In this document: one piece after another, positions 42,957-51,908 of the stretch
How positions within the stretch are numbered: position 1 is the stretch's first letter
Layout of the letters: each line of letters starts with the position of its first letter
Assembly (NCBI GenBank): GCA_963707145.1
Contig: CAVPOQ010000003.1
Coordinates: 310,001-374,000 of the forward strand
Length of the DNA: 64,000 nucleotides
Direction of reading: 5' to 3'
From: RPQJ01 sp963707145
Lineage (GTDB): Bacteria; Pseudomonadota; Gammaproteobacteria; Steroidobacterales; Steroidobacteraceae
The notes under the pieces: model-generated
The model's database searches: none
What the model was told of the DNA's origin: nothing
Seen by the model: only the letters and a program-made list of their open reading frames with translations
Made by a program: the position numbers and the translations under genes

Positions 42957-43342
42957 TGGGACTCCTTGCGCATGAGCACGGCGACGGCCACGACCAGCCC
43001 CGCCTCGTCGGTGAGCGTGACGTGGCCCTCGCCGGCACCCAGCCGGTCGCGCAGCGCGCGGCCACGGTCCGACCAGATGACCTCGGGCCGGCCCCAGGCG
43101 TTCGCCGCGATGCCGACGTCGCGGATCCACACGCCGTGGGCGAAGCCCGTGCCGAGCGCCTTGACGATGGCCTCCTTGGCGGCGAAGCGCATCGCGAGGA
43201 ACCGCACCGGTCGCTTGTAGCGGCGGAAGGCCACCTCCTCCTCGGGCATCAGCAGCCGCCGCACGAAGTGCTCGCCGTGGCGCGCGTAGACCTGCTCCAT
43301 GCGCTCGAGCTGCACGACGTCGGTGCCGATGCCGAAGATCAC
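42953..43342 (-). CDS. acpS: Holo-ACP synthase AcpS
   Basis: AcpS transfers 4'-phosphopantetheine from CoA to acyl carrier protein. The 129-residue protein begins MIFGIGTDVVQLERMEQVYA, with the Mg-binding Asp in GTDVV, and contains RFLAMRFAAKEAIVKALGTG, with the second metal ligand Glu in AKEA. It lies 9 bases after pdxJ, the pdxJ-acpS order of E. coli and most gammaproteobacteria. Confidence 0.97.
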   Translation of the reverse strand: MIFGIGTDVVQLERMEQVYARHGEHFVRRLLMPEEEVAFRRYKRPVRFLAMRFAAKEAIVKALGTGFAHGVWIRDVGIAANAWGRPEVIWSDRGRALRDRLGAGEGHVTLTDEAGLVVAVAVLMRKESQ

Positions 43343-43351
43343 GCGCCGGCC

Positions 43352-44104
43352 TCAGCCACCCGTGGCCAGGCCGGAGCGCGCGGCGTTCATCAGCGCCTTC
43401 ATCTCGCGCACCGCGGTCGCGATACCGTCGATCACCGCGCGCGCCACGATGGCGTGACCGATATTGAGCTCGACGATCTCGGCGATGGCCGCCACCGGCT
43501 GCACGTTGTGGTAGTGAAGGCCGTGCCCGGCGTGCACCGTCAGGCCGATGCGCGAGCCGTAGCGCGCCGCCTCGGCGAGGCGCGCGAGTTCCATGGCCTG
43601 GCGCTCGCCGGTCGACTCCGCGTAGGCGCCGGTGTGCAGCTCGACGACCGGGGCGCCGGCCTCGAGCGACGCCTCGAGCTGCGCGGGCTCCGGGTCCACG
43701 AACAGCGACACGCGGCTGCCCGTCTCGCGCAGCGCGGTACAGGTCTCGCGCAGCCGGTCGACCTGCCCGGACACGTCGAGTCCGCCCTCGGTCGTGAGTT
43801 CCTCGCGTCGCTCCGGCACGAGGCAGCAGTCCTGCGGTCGTAGGCGCCGGGCGAACGCGATCATCGCGTCGGTGGCGGCCATCTCGAGGTTCATGCGCGT
43901 CTGCAGTGCGGCGCGCATGCGCTCGACGTCGTGGTCCTGGATGTGGCGGCGGTCCTCGCGCAGGTGCAGCGTGATGCTGTCGGCGCCCGACTGCTCGGCG
44001 ACCAGCGCCGCCAGCAGCGGGTCGGGGTAGCTGGCACGGCGCACCTCGCGCAGCGTGGCCACGTGGTCGATGTTGACGCCGAGTCGCAGCGGATGCGTGA
44101 GCAC
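43352..44104 (-). CDS. pdxJ: Pyridoxine 5'-phosphate synthase PdxJ
   Basis: PdxJ condenses 1-deoxyxylulose 5-phosphate with 3-amino-2-oxopropyl phosphate to form pyridoxine phosphate. The 250-residue TIM barrel shows LGVNIDHVATLREVR, GADSITLHLREDRRHIQDHD, MNLEMAATDAMI, LHTGAYAE and GLTVHAGHGLHYHNVQPVAA, all family signatures including the catalytic His and Glu. Start is GTG 44104, three bases after the recO stop. Confidence 0.97.
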   Translation of the reverse strand: MLTHPLRLGVNIDHVATLREVRRASYPDPLLAALVAEQSGADSITLHLREDRRHIQDHDVERMRAALQTRMNLEMAATDAMIAFARRLRPQDCCLVPERREELTTEGGLDVSGQVDRLRETCTALRETGSRVSLFVDPEPAQLEASLEAGAPVVELHTGAYAESTGERQAMELARLAEAARYGSRIGLTVHAGHGLHYHNVQPVAAIAEIVELNIGHAIVARAVIDGIATAVREMKALMNAARSGLATGG

Positions 44105-44107
44105 GAT

Positions 44108-44857
44108 TCAGCCTCCCTGGGCCGGGCCACCGTGGGCACGCATCGCGCGCATCACCTCGCGCGTGCGCAGCGGCCGGCCATCCAGGCACTGGTCGAGCGC
44201 TGCGCGCAGCAGGCGGCGCGCGTCGGCCAGATGACGCGGGTCCTCGAGTTCCTCGCGTGCGAGCGACAGCAGCGAGGCGCCGGCGAACACGAGCGGCCCC
44301 TCGGCGACGCCCTCGGCAGCCTCGGCGCCGCCGTCGATCCGGTAGCGATAGGCGCGGCCGGGCTCGATCGGCGCGCCATTCGGAGATTCCTGCGCGAGAT
44401 CGAGGCCCCAGCCGAGTTCCTCGAGCAGGCGCTTCTCGAAGACTCGCAGCCCGCGCGCGGGTTCCACGCCGGGATCGCACAGCTGCGCCACCACGGTCGC
44501 ATAGGCGTCGTAGAGCGACGGGTGCGGATCGTGGCGCTGCAGAAGGCGGATCAGCAGCTCGTTGGCGTAGAAACCACCCATCAGCCGGTCACCGGCGAGC
44601 ACGGCCGGCGGCGCAGCGCGCTCCGCGCCGGTGAGCTGCCCCGCGTCGCCGCGCGCGCTCCATGAGACCAGCACCTCACCGAAGGGTTGCAGCGCGGCCG
44701 GCAGCGACGACGTACCGCGGCGCGCGGCACGCGCGAACACCGACACCCGGCCGTAATCGCGCGTGAACAACTCGAGGATCCGGCTCGATTCGCGCCACGG
44801 GTAGTGGTGCAGCAGGTAGGCCGGCGCGAGCTGCACCCGGCGGGCGGTGGAACTCAC
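44108..44857 (-). CDS. recO: DNA repair protein RecO
   Basis: RecO loads RecA onto SSB-coated single-stranded DNA in the RecFOR pathway. The 249-residue protein has an N-terminal OB fold (RRVQLAPAYLLHHYPWRESS; ILELFTRDYGRVSVFARAAR) and a helical C-terminal region (FYANELLIRLLQRHDPHPSL; RVFEKRLLEELGWGLDL). GTG 44857 is chosen because it overlaps the era stop (GTGA) and gives the family-length N-terminus. The order rnc-era-recO-pdxJ-acpS is conserved. Confidence 0.95.
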   Translation of the reverse strand: MSSTARRVQLAPAYLLHHYPWRESSRILELFTRDYGRVSVFARAARRGTSSLPAALQPFGEVLVSWSARGDAGQLTGAERAAPPAVLAGDRLMGGFYANELLIRLLQRHDPHPSLYDAYATVVAQLCDPGVEPARGLRVFEKRLLEELGWGLDLAQESPNGAPIEPGRAYRYRIDGGAEAAEGVAEGPLVFAGASLLSLAREELEDPRHLADARRLLRAALDQCLDGRPLRTREVMRAMRAHGGPAQGG

Positions 44858-45789
44858 GTCTCGAACCCGAAGCGGCGCAGCGCGTTCTCGTCGTCGGACC
44901 AGCCCTCGCGCACCTTGACCCACAGCTCGAGATGCACCGGACGTCCGAAGTGGTGCCTGAGATCGAGCCGCGCCGCACGCCCGACCTCCTTCAGCAGCTC
45001 ACCGCCCTTGCCGATCACGATCGCCTTCTGTCCGGTGCGCTCCACCCAGATCACGGCCTGCACCACGAGCTTGCCCGGTTCGTCCTCGGCCTCGCCCATG
45101 CCCTCCACTTCCACGACCAGACCGTAGGGCACTTCCTCCTGCAGGCGGCGCGTGAGCTTCTCGCGGACGATCTCGGCCGCCATGAAGCGGTCGCTCACGT
45201 CGGTGACCTGGTCCGGCGGATAGAGCGGCGGCGACTCCGGCAGGTAGTGCGCGATCGCCTCGGGCAGGCGCTCGAGGTTGACGCGCTTCAGCGCCGACAG
45301 CGGGATGATCTCGGCGAACTCGGCCCTGTCCGACATCGCCGCGATGAACGGCAGCAAGCGGTCCTTGGGCCGGGCGCGGTCCGCCTTGTTGATCAGCAGC
45401 ACGATGGGCCGGCCGGCGCGCTTCAGTTCCTCGAGCGCGCGCTCGTCCTCCTCGGTCCAGCGCAGCGCCTCGATGACGAACAGGTTCACGTCGGCGTCCG
45501 CCAGCGAGGCGAGTGCGGTGCGATTCATGTAGCGATTGATGGCGCGCGGCTGCTTCGAGTGGATGCCCGGCAGGTCCGCGAACACGATCTGCAGCCCGGG
45601 CCGGGTGAGCACGCCGTGGATACGCGTGCGCGTGGTCTGCGGTCGCGCGGTCACGATGCTCACCTTGCGGCCGAGCAGCGCGTTCAGGAGCGTGGACTTG
45701 CCGACGTTCGGGCGGCCGACGAGTGCCGCGATGCCGCAGCGGCCCGGCCCGGGCGCGCCCGGGTCCCCGCCGCCGCCCGGCCCCGTCAC
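44854..45789 (-). CDS. era: Ribosome-assembly GTPase Era
   Basis: Era binds the 3' end of 16S rRNA during 30S maturation. The 311-residue protein has G1 GRPNVGKSTLLNALLG, G3 DLPGI in VFADLPGIHSKQPRAIN, G4 NKAD and a C-terminal KH domain with GQKAIVIGKGGELLKEVGR. An extra Gly/Pro-rich N-terminal stretch of about 20 residues (VVTGPGGGGDPGAPGPGR) precedes the G domain, longer than usual. GTG 45789 overlaps the rnc stop (GTGA). Confidence 0.96.
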   Translation of the reverse strand: MTGPGGGGDPGAPGPGRCGIAALVGRPNVGKSTLLNALLGRKVSIVTARPQTTRTRIHGVLTRPGLQIVFADLPGIHSKQPRAINRYMNRTALASLADADVNLFVIEALRWTEEDERALEELKRAGRPIVLLINKADRARPKDRLLPFIAAMSDRAEFAEIIPLSALKRVNLERLPEAIAHYLPESPPLYPPDQVTDVSDRFMAAEIVREKLTRRLQEEVPYGLVVEVEGMGEAEDEPGKLVVQAVIWVERTGQKAIVIGKGGELLKEVGRAARLDLRHHFGRPVHLELWVKVREGWSDDENALRRFGFET

Positions 45790-46475
45790 GACGACACCGC
45801 CTGCGCCGCCAGCCGCTCGAGCACCTGGCGCGCGGCTTCCTGCTCCGCCCGGCGGCGGCTCGATCCCTCGCCGCGGGCCTCGATCTCGAGCGCCGCCACC
45901 GCGCAACGCGCCACGAACCACTGCTCGTGCGGCTCGCCGCTCACGGCGTCCACCGCATAGACAGGCAGCGGCAGGCCCTGCGCCTGCAGTTGCTCCTGCA
46001 GGCGCGTCTTCGGGTCCTTGAGTTCCTGCGCCCCGGGAAGCGCACCCATGCGGCCGGCGAACAGCGATTCGACGACGGCGATCGCCGCGCCCATGCCGCC
46101 GTCCACGTACACGGCGCCGAACAGCGCCTCGAGCGCGTCGGCGAGGATCGAGTTGCGCCGGTCGCCGCCGCTCTTGAGCTCGCCGCCGCCGAGGCGCAGC
46201 TGGCCGCCGAGCCTGAGTTCCGCCGCGACCGTCGCGAGCGTGCTGCCGCTCACCAGCGCCGCGCGGTAGCGGCTCAGATCGCCCTCGTCGGCATCAGGGA
46301 ACTCGCGGTAGAGCAGTGCGGCGACCGCGAAGTTGAGCACCGCATCGCCGACGAACTCGAGTCGCTCGTAGTTGCGCCGTCCGGCGCTGCGGTGCGTGAG
46401 CGCGGCCTCGAGCAGCGCCGCGTCGCGGAACTGGTAGCCGAGCCGCGTCGCGGCCCATTCGCTGGCGCTCAGCAA
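45786..46475 (-). CDS. rnc: Ribonuclease III
   Basis: A double-strand-specific endoribonuclease that processes rRNA precursors and many mRNAs. The 229-residue protein has the RNase III signature RLEFVGDAVLNFAVAALLY, the second catalytic block DALEALFGAVYVDGG and a C-terminal dsRNA-binding domain (PKTRLQEQLQAQGLPLPVYA; GSSRRRAEQEAARQVLERL). The apparent start is TTG 46475, eight bases after the DUF4845 gene. It is cotranscribed with lepB and era, and RNase III autoregulates the equivalent operon in E. coli. Confidence 0.96.
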   Translation of the reverse strand: MLSASEWAATRLGYQFRDAALLEAALTHRSAGRRNYERLEFVGDAVLNFAVAALLYREFPDADEGDLSRYRAALVSGSTLATVAAELRLGGQLRLGGGELKSGGDRRNSILADALEALFGAVYVDGGMGAAIAVVESLFAGRMGALPGAQELKDPKTRLQEQLQAQGLPLPVYAVDAVSGEPHEQWFVARCAVAALEIEARGEGSSRRRAEQEAARQVLERLAAQAVSS

Positions 46476-46482
46476 GGCCCGC

Positions 46483-46848
46483 TCACTGCTGGATCGTGAC
46501 GGTCTTGTCGAACTTGGCGAGCAGGTAGACGTTTCCCGCGAACGGCTGCTCCACCTCGTAGGCGGCGATCACGTCGTAGCCGTCGCTGGTCTTGTCGATC
46601 TCGATTTCCTTCCAGCCGATACCCTTGATGTCCTCCACGTCCCAGCGCCGCTCCAGCGAGTTGCGGATCATCTGCGGGTTGGTGTCGATCGCGGAGTGCT
46701 CGTCGCGCACCTGCTCGAGCGCGCGCGCCACCTTGGTGTAGTCGAGGTAGACGGGCACGAGCCGGATCGCCCCATACAGGCCCGCGCCGAGGATGATCAG
46801 TATGGTGACCATCCCGAGGAAGGTCATGCCTCGCTGACGATGTTTCAT
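46483..46848 (-). CDS. DUF4845 membrane-anchored protein
   Basis: A 121-residue protein with a positively charged N-terminus and one transmembrane helix (MKHRQRGMTFLGMVTILIIL; pseudopilin-like opening), then a periplasmic domain (YLDYTKVARALEQVRDEHSA; EQPFAGNVYLLAKFDKTVTI). This family is found almost always between lepB and rnc in Pseudomonas, Xanthomonas and their relatives. Its function is unknown. The prepilin-like GMTFLGM has no clear processing Glu at +5, so I do not call it a pilin. Confidence 0.9.
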   Translation of the reverse strand: MKHRQRGMTFLGMVTILIILGAGLYGAIRLVPVYLDYTKVARALEQVRDEHSAIDTNPQMIRNSLERRWDVEDIKGIGWKEIEIDKTSDGYDVIAAYEVEQPFAGNVYLLAKFDKTVTIQQ

Positions 46849-46877
46849 TCGGGACTCCGTGGGACTCCGGGGGTTGC

Positions 46878-47662
46878 TCAGTGGATCGAGCCGCCGATGC
46901 GGCTCCAGATGGGCGCGTGCGGCAGGTTCCAGTTCATCCAGACCACCACGGCCTTGCCGACCATGTGGTCCTCGGGCACGAAGCCCACCTCGGGAAAGCG
47001 GCTGTCGCGGCTGTTGTCGCGGTTGTCGCCCATCATGAAGTAGTGGCCGGCCGGCACGACGTCGTCGAAGTCGTAGGACGGACGGTCCGGAATGTGGAGC
47101 ACCCGGTGCTCCGACGGACGCCGAGCGTCTCGACGCCGATCTGCGCGCGCGGCGTGCTGTTGAGCGGCTCGAAGACGCCGTCCATGCGCAACGGAACCTC
47201 CTGCCCGTTCACGTACACGCGCTTCTCGCGCACCACGACGTGGTCCCCGGGCAGCCCGACCAGCCGCTTGATGTAGTTGGTCGAGGGATCGGACGGCAGG
47301 CGGAACACCACGACGTCACCGCGCTGCGGCGCGCCGAGGTCGACGATCTCCGTGTTCAGCACCGGCAGGCGCAGCCCGTAGGTGAACTTGTTGACGAAGA
47401 TGAAGTCGCCATCGAGCAGCGTCGGCATCATCGAGTCGGAGGGGATGCGGAACGGCTCGAAGAGGAACGAGCGGATCAGCAGCACGATCAGGATGATCGG
47501 GAAGAACGAGCGCGCGTACTCGACGATCACGGGCTCCGCCGGCATCGCGCCGGAGCCCGCGCGGGCCATGCGGCGGGGCCTGAAGATCCACGCGTCGGCG
47601 GCCCAGACGAGGCCGGTCAGCAGGGTGGCGAGCACCAGCACGAACGAGAAATCGAAAATCAA
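46878..47662 (-). CDS. lepB: Signal peptidase I (one frameshift)
   Basis: The leader peptidase that cleaves Sec and Tat signal peptides. Two N-terminal membrane helices (FSFVLVLATLLTGLVWAADA; SFFPIILIVLLIRSFLFEPF) precede the catalytic domain with the Ser in IPSDSMMPTLL and the Lys in NYIKRLVGLPGDHV. The C-terminal block GHYFMMGDNRDNSRDSR is in another frame because of a slip near 47110-47125, and the span is one base off a multiple of three. The apparent start is TTG 47662. The lepA-lepB-rnc-era order is standard for gammaproteobacteria. Confidence 0.95.
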
Positions 47663-47748
47663 GCGTCACCTCTTGCGGGCGGCGGCAGTATTGAGCAAAT
47701 CCCGCGGTCCATCAATGCCTTGCGTCACGATCCTGCAGCCGTCGTGGC

Positions 47749-49545
47749 TCAATCCTTGCGCCCTACCTGCAGCACTGCGAGGAATGCCTCCTGCGGGATC
47801 TCGACCTGGCCGAGCTGCTTCATGCGCTTCTTGCCTTCCTTCTGCTTCTCGAGCAGCTTGCGCTTGCGGGAGATGTCGCCGCCGTAGCACTTCGCGAGCA
47901 CGTTCTTGCGCAGCGCCTTGACCGTCGCCCGCGCGATGACGTGCGCACCGATCGCGGCCTGGATCGCCACCTCGAACATCTGCCGCGGGATCAGCTCCTG
48001 CATCTTGTCGACGAGCTCGCGGCCGCGCTGGTAGGCGGAGTCGCGGTGGCTGATGATCGAGAGGGCGTCGACCTTGTCTTCGTTGATCAGGATGTCGAGC
48101 CGCACCAGCGGCGCGGCCTGGAAACGGTCGAACTCGTAGTCGAAGGACGCGTAACCCCGGCTGCAGCTCTTCAGCCGGTCGAAGAAATCGAGCACCACCT
48201 CGGCGAGCGGCAGCTCCCACTGCATCGACACCTGGTTGCCGAGGTACAGCAGTTTCTTCTGCACGCCGCGCTTCTCGAGGCACAGCTTCATCACCGGCCC
48301 GACGTAGTCCGGCGGCAGCAGGATGTTCGCGATGATGATCGGCTCGCGCAGTTCCCGGATCTTGTCGACCGGCGGCAGCTTGGCGGGGTTGTCGACGTTG
48401 AGGGTCTCCCCGTCGGTCGTCAGGACCTCGTAGATCACGGTCGGCGCGCTGGTCACGAGCGACAGTTCGTATTCGCGCTCGAGCCGCTCCTGCACGATGT
48501 CCATGTGCAGCAGGCCGAGGAAACCGCAGCGGAAGCCGAAGCCGAGCGCGGTGGACACCTCGGGTTCGTAGTGCAGCGCCGAGTCGTTGAGCTTCAGCTT
48601 CTGCAGCGCGTCGCGGAACGACTCGTAGTCGTCGGAGTTCACCGGAAAGAGCCCCGCGAACACGCGCGGCTTGATCGTCTTGAAGCCGGGCAGCGGCTCG
48701 CTCGCCGGGCGGGAATCGAGCGTGATCGTGTCGCCGACCGGGGCGCCGTCGATCTCCTTGATGCCGGCAATCACGAAGCCCACCTCGCCTGTCTCGAGCG
48801 ACTCGGCGACCAGCGACTTCGGCGTGAATCGGCCGAGCTTGTCCACCTGGTGCCAGCGACCGGTGGTCCAGACGCGGATCTTCTGCCCGGTGCGCAGCGA
48901 ACCGTTCACGACGCGCACCAGCGAGACCACGCCCACGTAGCTGTCGTACCAGGAGTCGATGATCAGCGCCTGCAGCGGCCCGTCCGGGTTGCCGTGCGGC
49001 GGTGGGACGCGCGCGATCAGCGCCTCGAGCAGCTCCGGCACGTTCTCGCCCGTCTTGGCGCTCACCCGCACGGCATCCGCGGCCTCGATGCCGATGATCT
49101 CCTCGATCTCCTTGATGACCTTGTCCGGGTCGGCCGACGGCAGGTCGATCTTGTTCAGCACCGGCACGACCTCGAGCCCCTGCTCGATGGCCGTGTAGCA
49201 GTTGGCGACGCTCTGGGCCTCGACGCCCTGCGCCGCGTCGACCACCAGCAGCGCGCCTTCGCAGGCCGCGAGCGATCGGGACACCTCGTAGGAGAAGTCC
49301 ACGTGCCCCGGGGTGTCGATCATGTTCAGCTGGTAGGTGAGGCCGTCCTGCGCGCGGTAGCGCAGCGAAACGCTCTGTGCCTTGATGGTGATGCCGCGCT
49401 CGCGCTCGAGGTCCATCGAGTCGAGCACCTGCGCCTGCATCTCGCGATCCTGCAGGCCGCCGCAGATCTGGATGAAGCGGTCGGCGAGCGTCGACTTGCC
49501 GTGGTCGATGTGCGCGATGATGGAGAAGTTGCGGATCAGGTTCAT
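47749..49545 (-). CDS. lepA: Elongation factor 4 (LepA)
   Basis: A ribosome-bound GTPase related to EF-G that acts in initiation or back-translocation. The 598-residue protein begins NLIRNFSIIAHIDHGKSTL (G1), then MDLERERGITIKAQ, IDTPGHVDFSYEVS (G3) and NKIDLP (G4), with the LepA-specific C-terminal domain (GGDISRKRKLLEKQKEGKKR) that replaces EF-G domain IV. ATG 49545 is the family start. An upstream in-frame start would add an unrelated Arg-rich leader. Confidence 0.97.
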   Translation of the reverse strand: MNLIRNFSIIAHIDHGKSTLADRFIQICGGLQDREMQAQVLDSMDLERERGITIKAQSVSLRYRAQDGLTYQLNMIDTPGHVDFSYEVSRSLAACEGALLVVDAAQGVEAQSVANCYTAIEQGLEVVPVLNKIDLPSADPDKVIKEIEEIIGIEAADAVRVSAKTGENVPELLEALIARVPPPHGNPDGPLQALIIDSWYDSYVGVVSLVRVVNGSLRTGQKIRVWTTGRWHQVDKLGRFTPKSLVAESLETGEVGFVIAGIKEIDGAPVGDTITLDSRPASEPLPGFKTIKPRVFAGLFPVNSDDYESFRDALQKLKLNDSALHYEPEVSTALGFGFRCGFLGLLHMDIVQERLEREYELSLVTSAPTVIYEVLTTDGETLNVDNPAKLPPVDKIRELREPIIIANILLPPDYVGPVMKLCLEKRGVQKKLLYLGNQVSMQWELPLAEVVLDFFDRLKSCSRGYASFDYEFDRFQAAPLVRLDILINEDKVDALSIISHRDSAYQRGRELVDKMQELIPRQMFEVAIQAAIGAHVIARATVKALRKNVLAKCYGGDISRKRKLLEKQKEGKKRMKQLGQVEIPQEAFLAVLQVGRKD

Positions 49546-49587
49546 CGCTGCGGGCACTCCGGCCCGGCGCCGGGGCAAAGCGCGGGA

Positions 49588-49836
49588 TTATACGCGCAGG
49601 CCCTGCCGGACCCGCGCCCGATCGTAGACTCCCTCGCACAGCACGGCGCCGCCGGCCTCGAGCACCGGGACCCGCAGGCCGTAACGGCAGGCGAGTTCCT
49701 CGTCGCGATCCACGTCCAGCACGCGGACCCGCTCGACCGCCGGACCGAGGTCCACGGAGAGCTCGAGCAGGAACGTCTCGCAGAGGTGACAGGCCTCGCG
49801 CACATACAGCACCAGTGCGGACGGATCGGCGCTCAC
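49588..49836 (-). CDS. Glutaredoxin-like small thiol protein (DUF836 type)
   Basis: An 82-residue thioredoxin-fold protein with the redox motif Cys-His-Leu-Cys in YVREACHLCETFL and a cis-Pro in RVPVLEAGGAVL. Members with this size and motif (glutaredoxin-like, DUF836) lie near rseC or lepA in several gammaproteobacteria. The substrate is unknown. Start is GTG 49836, overlapping the rseC stop (GTGA). Confidence 0.88.
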   Translation of the reverse strand: MSADPSALVLYVREACHLCETFLLELSVDLGPAVERVRVLDVDRDEELACRYGLRVPVLEAGGAVLCEGVYDRARVRQGLRV

Positions 49837-50303
49837 ACGCGGTCCCCGCAGCGGGGCCCGGGGCCCCGATCACCGCACGGCGGTTCGTCGAGGCGCACGG
49901 CAAACGCCGGCGGCGAGCGCCGCAGCCACGTCCGGGCGATCGCCCAGCCGAGCAGCAGCCCGCCGAGGGCCGCAGCCGCGGCGATCCCGTCCCCACCGCC
50001 GGGCACCGCGCGCGCCAGCAACGGCCCGGCCAGCACTCCCGCGAGCGGCGGCAGGCAGGCGCGCAGAGTGGCACCCAGCAACTCACCGTCAGCGACCTCG
50101 ACCGACACGCGCGCACCGGGTTCCAGGCGCCGGCCGTCGGCGTCGTGCAATGGCACCTCGACGCGGGGCTCACCGCGCGGGGCGAGGCGCAGCATGGCGC
50201 AGCCGCCACCGCCGCCGCAGGCGCTGCACGCGCTGGACGTCGATTCGCAGCCGAGGCGGGCCCGCCCGCCCATGACTTCCAGCACCTTCGCCGCGGTGCG
50301 CAT
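49833..50303 (-). CDS. rseC: RseC/MucC-family membrane protein
   Basis: A 156-residue inner-membrane protein of the RseC family. It has an N-terminal cysteine cluster (CESTSSACSACGGGGGCAML, four Cys), a small beta domain (GARVSVEVADGELLGATLRA), then two helices (CLPPLAGVLAGPLLARAV; AAALGGLLLGWAIARTWLRR). RseC homologues modulate the sigma-E pathway and, in E. coli, take part with Rsx in reducing SoxR. It lies 8 bases after rseB in the rpoE operon. Confidence 0.92.
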   Translation of the reverse strand: MRTAAKVLEVMGGRARLGCESTSSACSACGGGGGCAMLRLAPRGEPRVEVPLHDADGRRLEPGARVSVEVADGELLGATLRACLPPLAGVLAGPLLARAVPGGGDGIAAAAALGGLLLGWAIARTWLRRSPPAFAVRLDEPPCGDRGPGPRCGDRV

Positions 50304-50311
50304 CGGGGCGC

Positions 50312-51323
50312 TCAGGGCCCTGCGTCGCCGGGCAACGGCCCGTCGGGCCGCGCAGTGCTCTCGACCGGCGCGAGCGACGTGGCGAACTCGCGCACCGTCG
50401 CGGCCGGCACCTCGCCCACCGCCGTCACGACCTGGCCGCGCACCTGCGTCGAGAACGCATTGGCGGAGCCCGCGCTGGTGGACTCCGGTGGCGCGGGGCC
50501 GTTGCTGGGTGCAGGTTCGATGAACACCGACACCGACGCGAAGCCGTCGGAGAAGATCAGGTGCTGCATGCGTATCGGCATGCCTGGCATGGCCTGGCTG
50601 CGGATCGCGACCAGGCGGAATCCTGGCGGGATCCGGCGCGGCATCCAGCCCGCGCTCGCGACGCGTCCCGTGGGCTGCGCGCGCGGCCGGACCCACTGGA
50701 ACCCGGCGGTGTCGACGGCGGGCTCGAGCGCACTGCTGCGCACGGCCTCGCCGATCTCGAGCTTCGTGAAATGGATGGACTCGACGGTGCGGGACTCGCC
50801 GTCGAGCACTTCCGAGCGCAGCGGCATCGCCGTGTCCTCGTCGAGCCACAGCCGGTAGCCGTAGCGGTACGCGTCGCGCGGGCGGACTTCCACCACACGC
50901 ACGTCGCGCCCCAGCATGCGGTGCCCTTCGCGGATCTCGAGGGTGTAGAGGGCGTCGAGTCGCCGGCCCGGCGCCGGCAGCGCCTTGAGGAGCGCGCCGT
51001 CGTCCGAGCGCGGCTCGACCAGCACGACGCGCCGGTCGGGAAGGTAGATGTGCACTTCCTCCCGGCGTGCGCACGATCTCGCGCCCGCTGCCGTCGAGCG
51101 ACACCAGACGCTCGACGCTGTGCCCGTCCTCGGTGCGGTGGACGATGCGCATCGACTCCGACTGCGTCCCCGCGGTGTGGATGAACAGACCGTCGTAGTG
51201 CAGCGTGGCGAGCGAGCGCGCCATGCGCTCCAGCCAGTCACGCGCCGCCGGAGCGGCCTCGGCGGTCGGCACGACGAGCGCAACCAGACTCGCAACGGCG
51301 ACGGCGGCAGGTGCTCGCCGCAT
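50312..51323 (-). CDS. rseB: Sigma-E regulatory protein RseB/MucB (one frameshift)
   Basis: A periplasmic protein that binds RseA and shields it from DegS until lipoprotein or LPS signals displace it. It has a signal peptide (MRRAPAAVAVASLVALVVPT, cleavage near AEAAP). The N-terminal LolA-like domain includes LHYDGLFIHTAGTQSESMRI and GHSVERLVSLDGSGREIVR. After a slip near 51060-51068 it continues EEVHIYLPDRRVVLVEPRSD, and the C-terminal domain contains ASVSVFIEP. The span is one base over a multiple of three. ATG 51323 overlaps the rseA stop (ATGA). Confidence 0.94.
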
Positions 51324-51898
51324 CAGCGCGCCCCGGCGACCTCGTACACGGCGCGACTGATGCCCGGGTCCGCCGCCAGGGCGTTGGACCACGCTGCGCG
51401 GCGGCCGAACGGCGTCGCATACTGTCCGTGGGCCACGAGATAGCCGACGAGTCGCTGATTCTCCGCCGGCGTCGGGCTCGAGCCGCCGGCCGGCAGCGAC
51501 ACGACGAGCGGCGGCGCGGTGACGGTCGCACCGGCCAGCATTCCGTCCGACTCCGGACCGGGACGCACCAGCAGCACGGCTGCGAGCGCCGCGCCAGCAG
51601 CGACGGCCGCCCCGGCCAGTGGCCGCTTCCAGCGCACCGGCGAAGCCGCGACAGGCACGGGCGCGGCCGGCCGCTGCGGCTCGTCGGCGTCGAGCGCCGC
51701 GCTCACGCGGGCGGCGAAGCCCCGGCTCGCAGTGATGCCACCCGGCGCGCGCAGCGACTCACCCGCGAGCACGTAGTTGCCGAAGGCGCGCCGCAGTTCT
51801 GCATCGCGCTCCATGCGGCGCACCAGCAGCCCTGTCTCGCCCGGGGCGAGTTCGCCGTCGAGCAGCGCGGACATCTGTTCACGGATCTGGTCGGTCAT
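51323..51898 (-). CDS. rseA: Anti-sigma-E factor RseA/MucA
   Basis: A single-pass membrane protein that holds RpoE inactive. The N-terminal cytoplasmic anti-sigma domain begins MTDQIREQMSALLDGELAPG, followed by LVRRMERDAELRRAFGNYVL. A membrane helix lies around residues 95-118 (PLAGAAVAAGAALAAVLLV), and a periplasmic tail carries the RseB-binding region. Of 191 codons, the cytoplasmic part matches the family best. It starts 10 bases after rpoE, and its stop overlaps rseB. Confidence 0.94.
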   Translation of the reverse strand: MTDQIREQMSALLDGELAPGETGLLVRRMERDAELRRAFGNYVLAGESLRAPGGITASRGFAARVSAALDADEPQRPAAPVPVAASPVRWKRPLAGAAVAAGAALAAVLLVRPGPESDGMLAGATVTAPPLVVSLPAGGSSPTPAENQRLVGYLVAHGQYATPFGRRAAWSNALAADPGISRAVYEVAGAR

Positions 51899-51908
51899 TG
51901 GCACTCGG

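Noticed and set aside
46800..46848. DUF4845 protein as a type IV pilin
   Set aside because: The N-terminus looks prepilin-like (KHRQRGMTFLGM) but lacks the Glu at +5 and the family is always tied to lepB-rnc, not to pilus genes.
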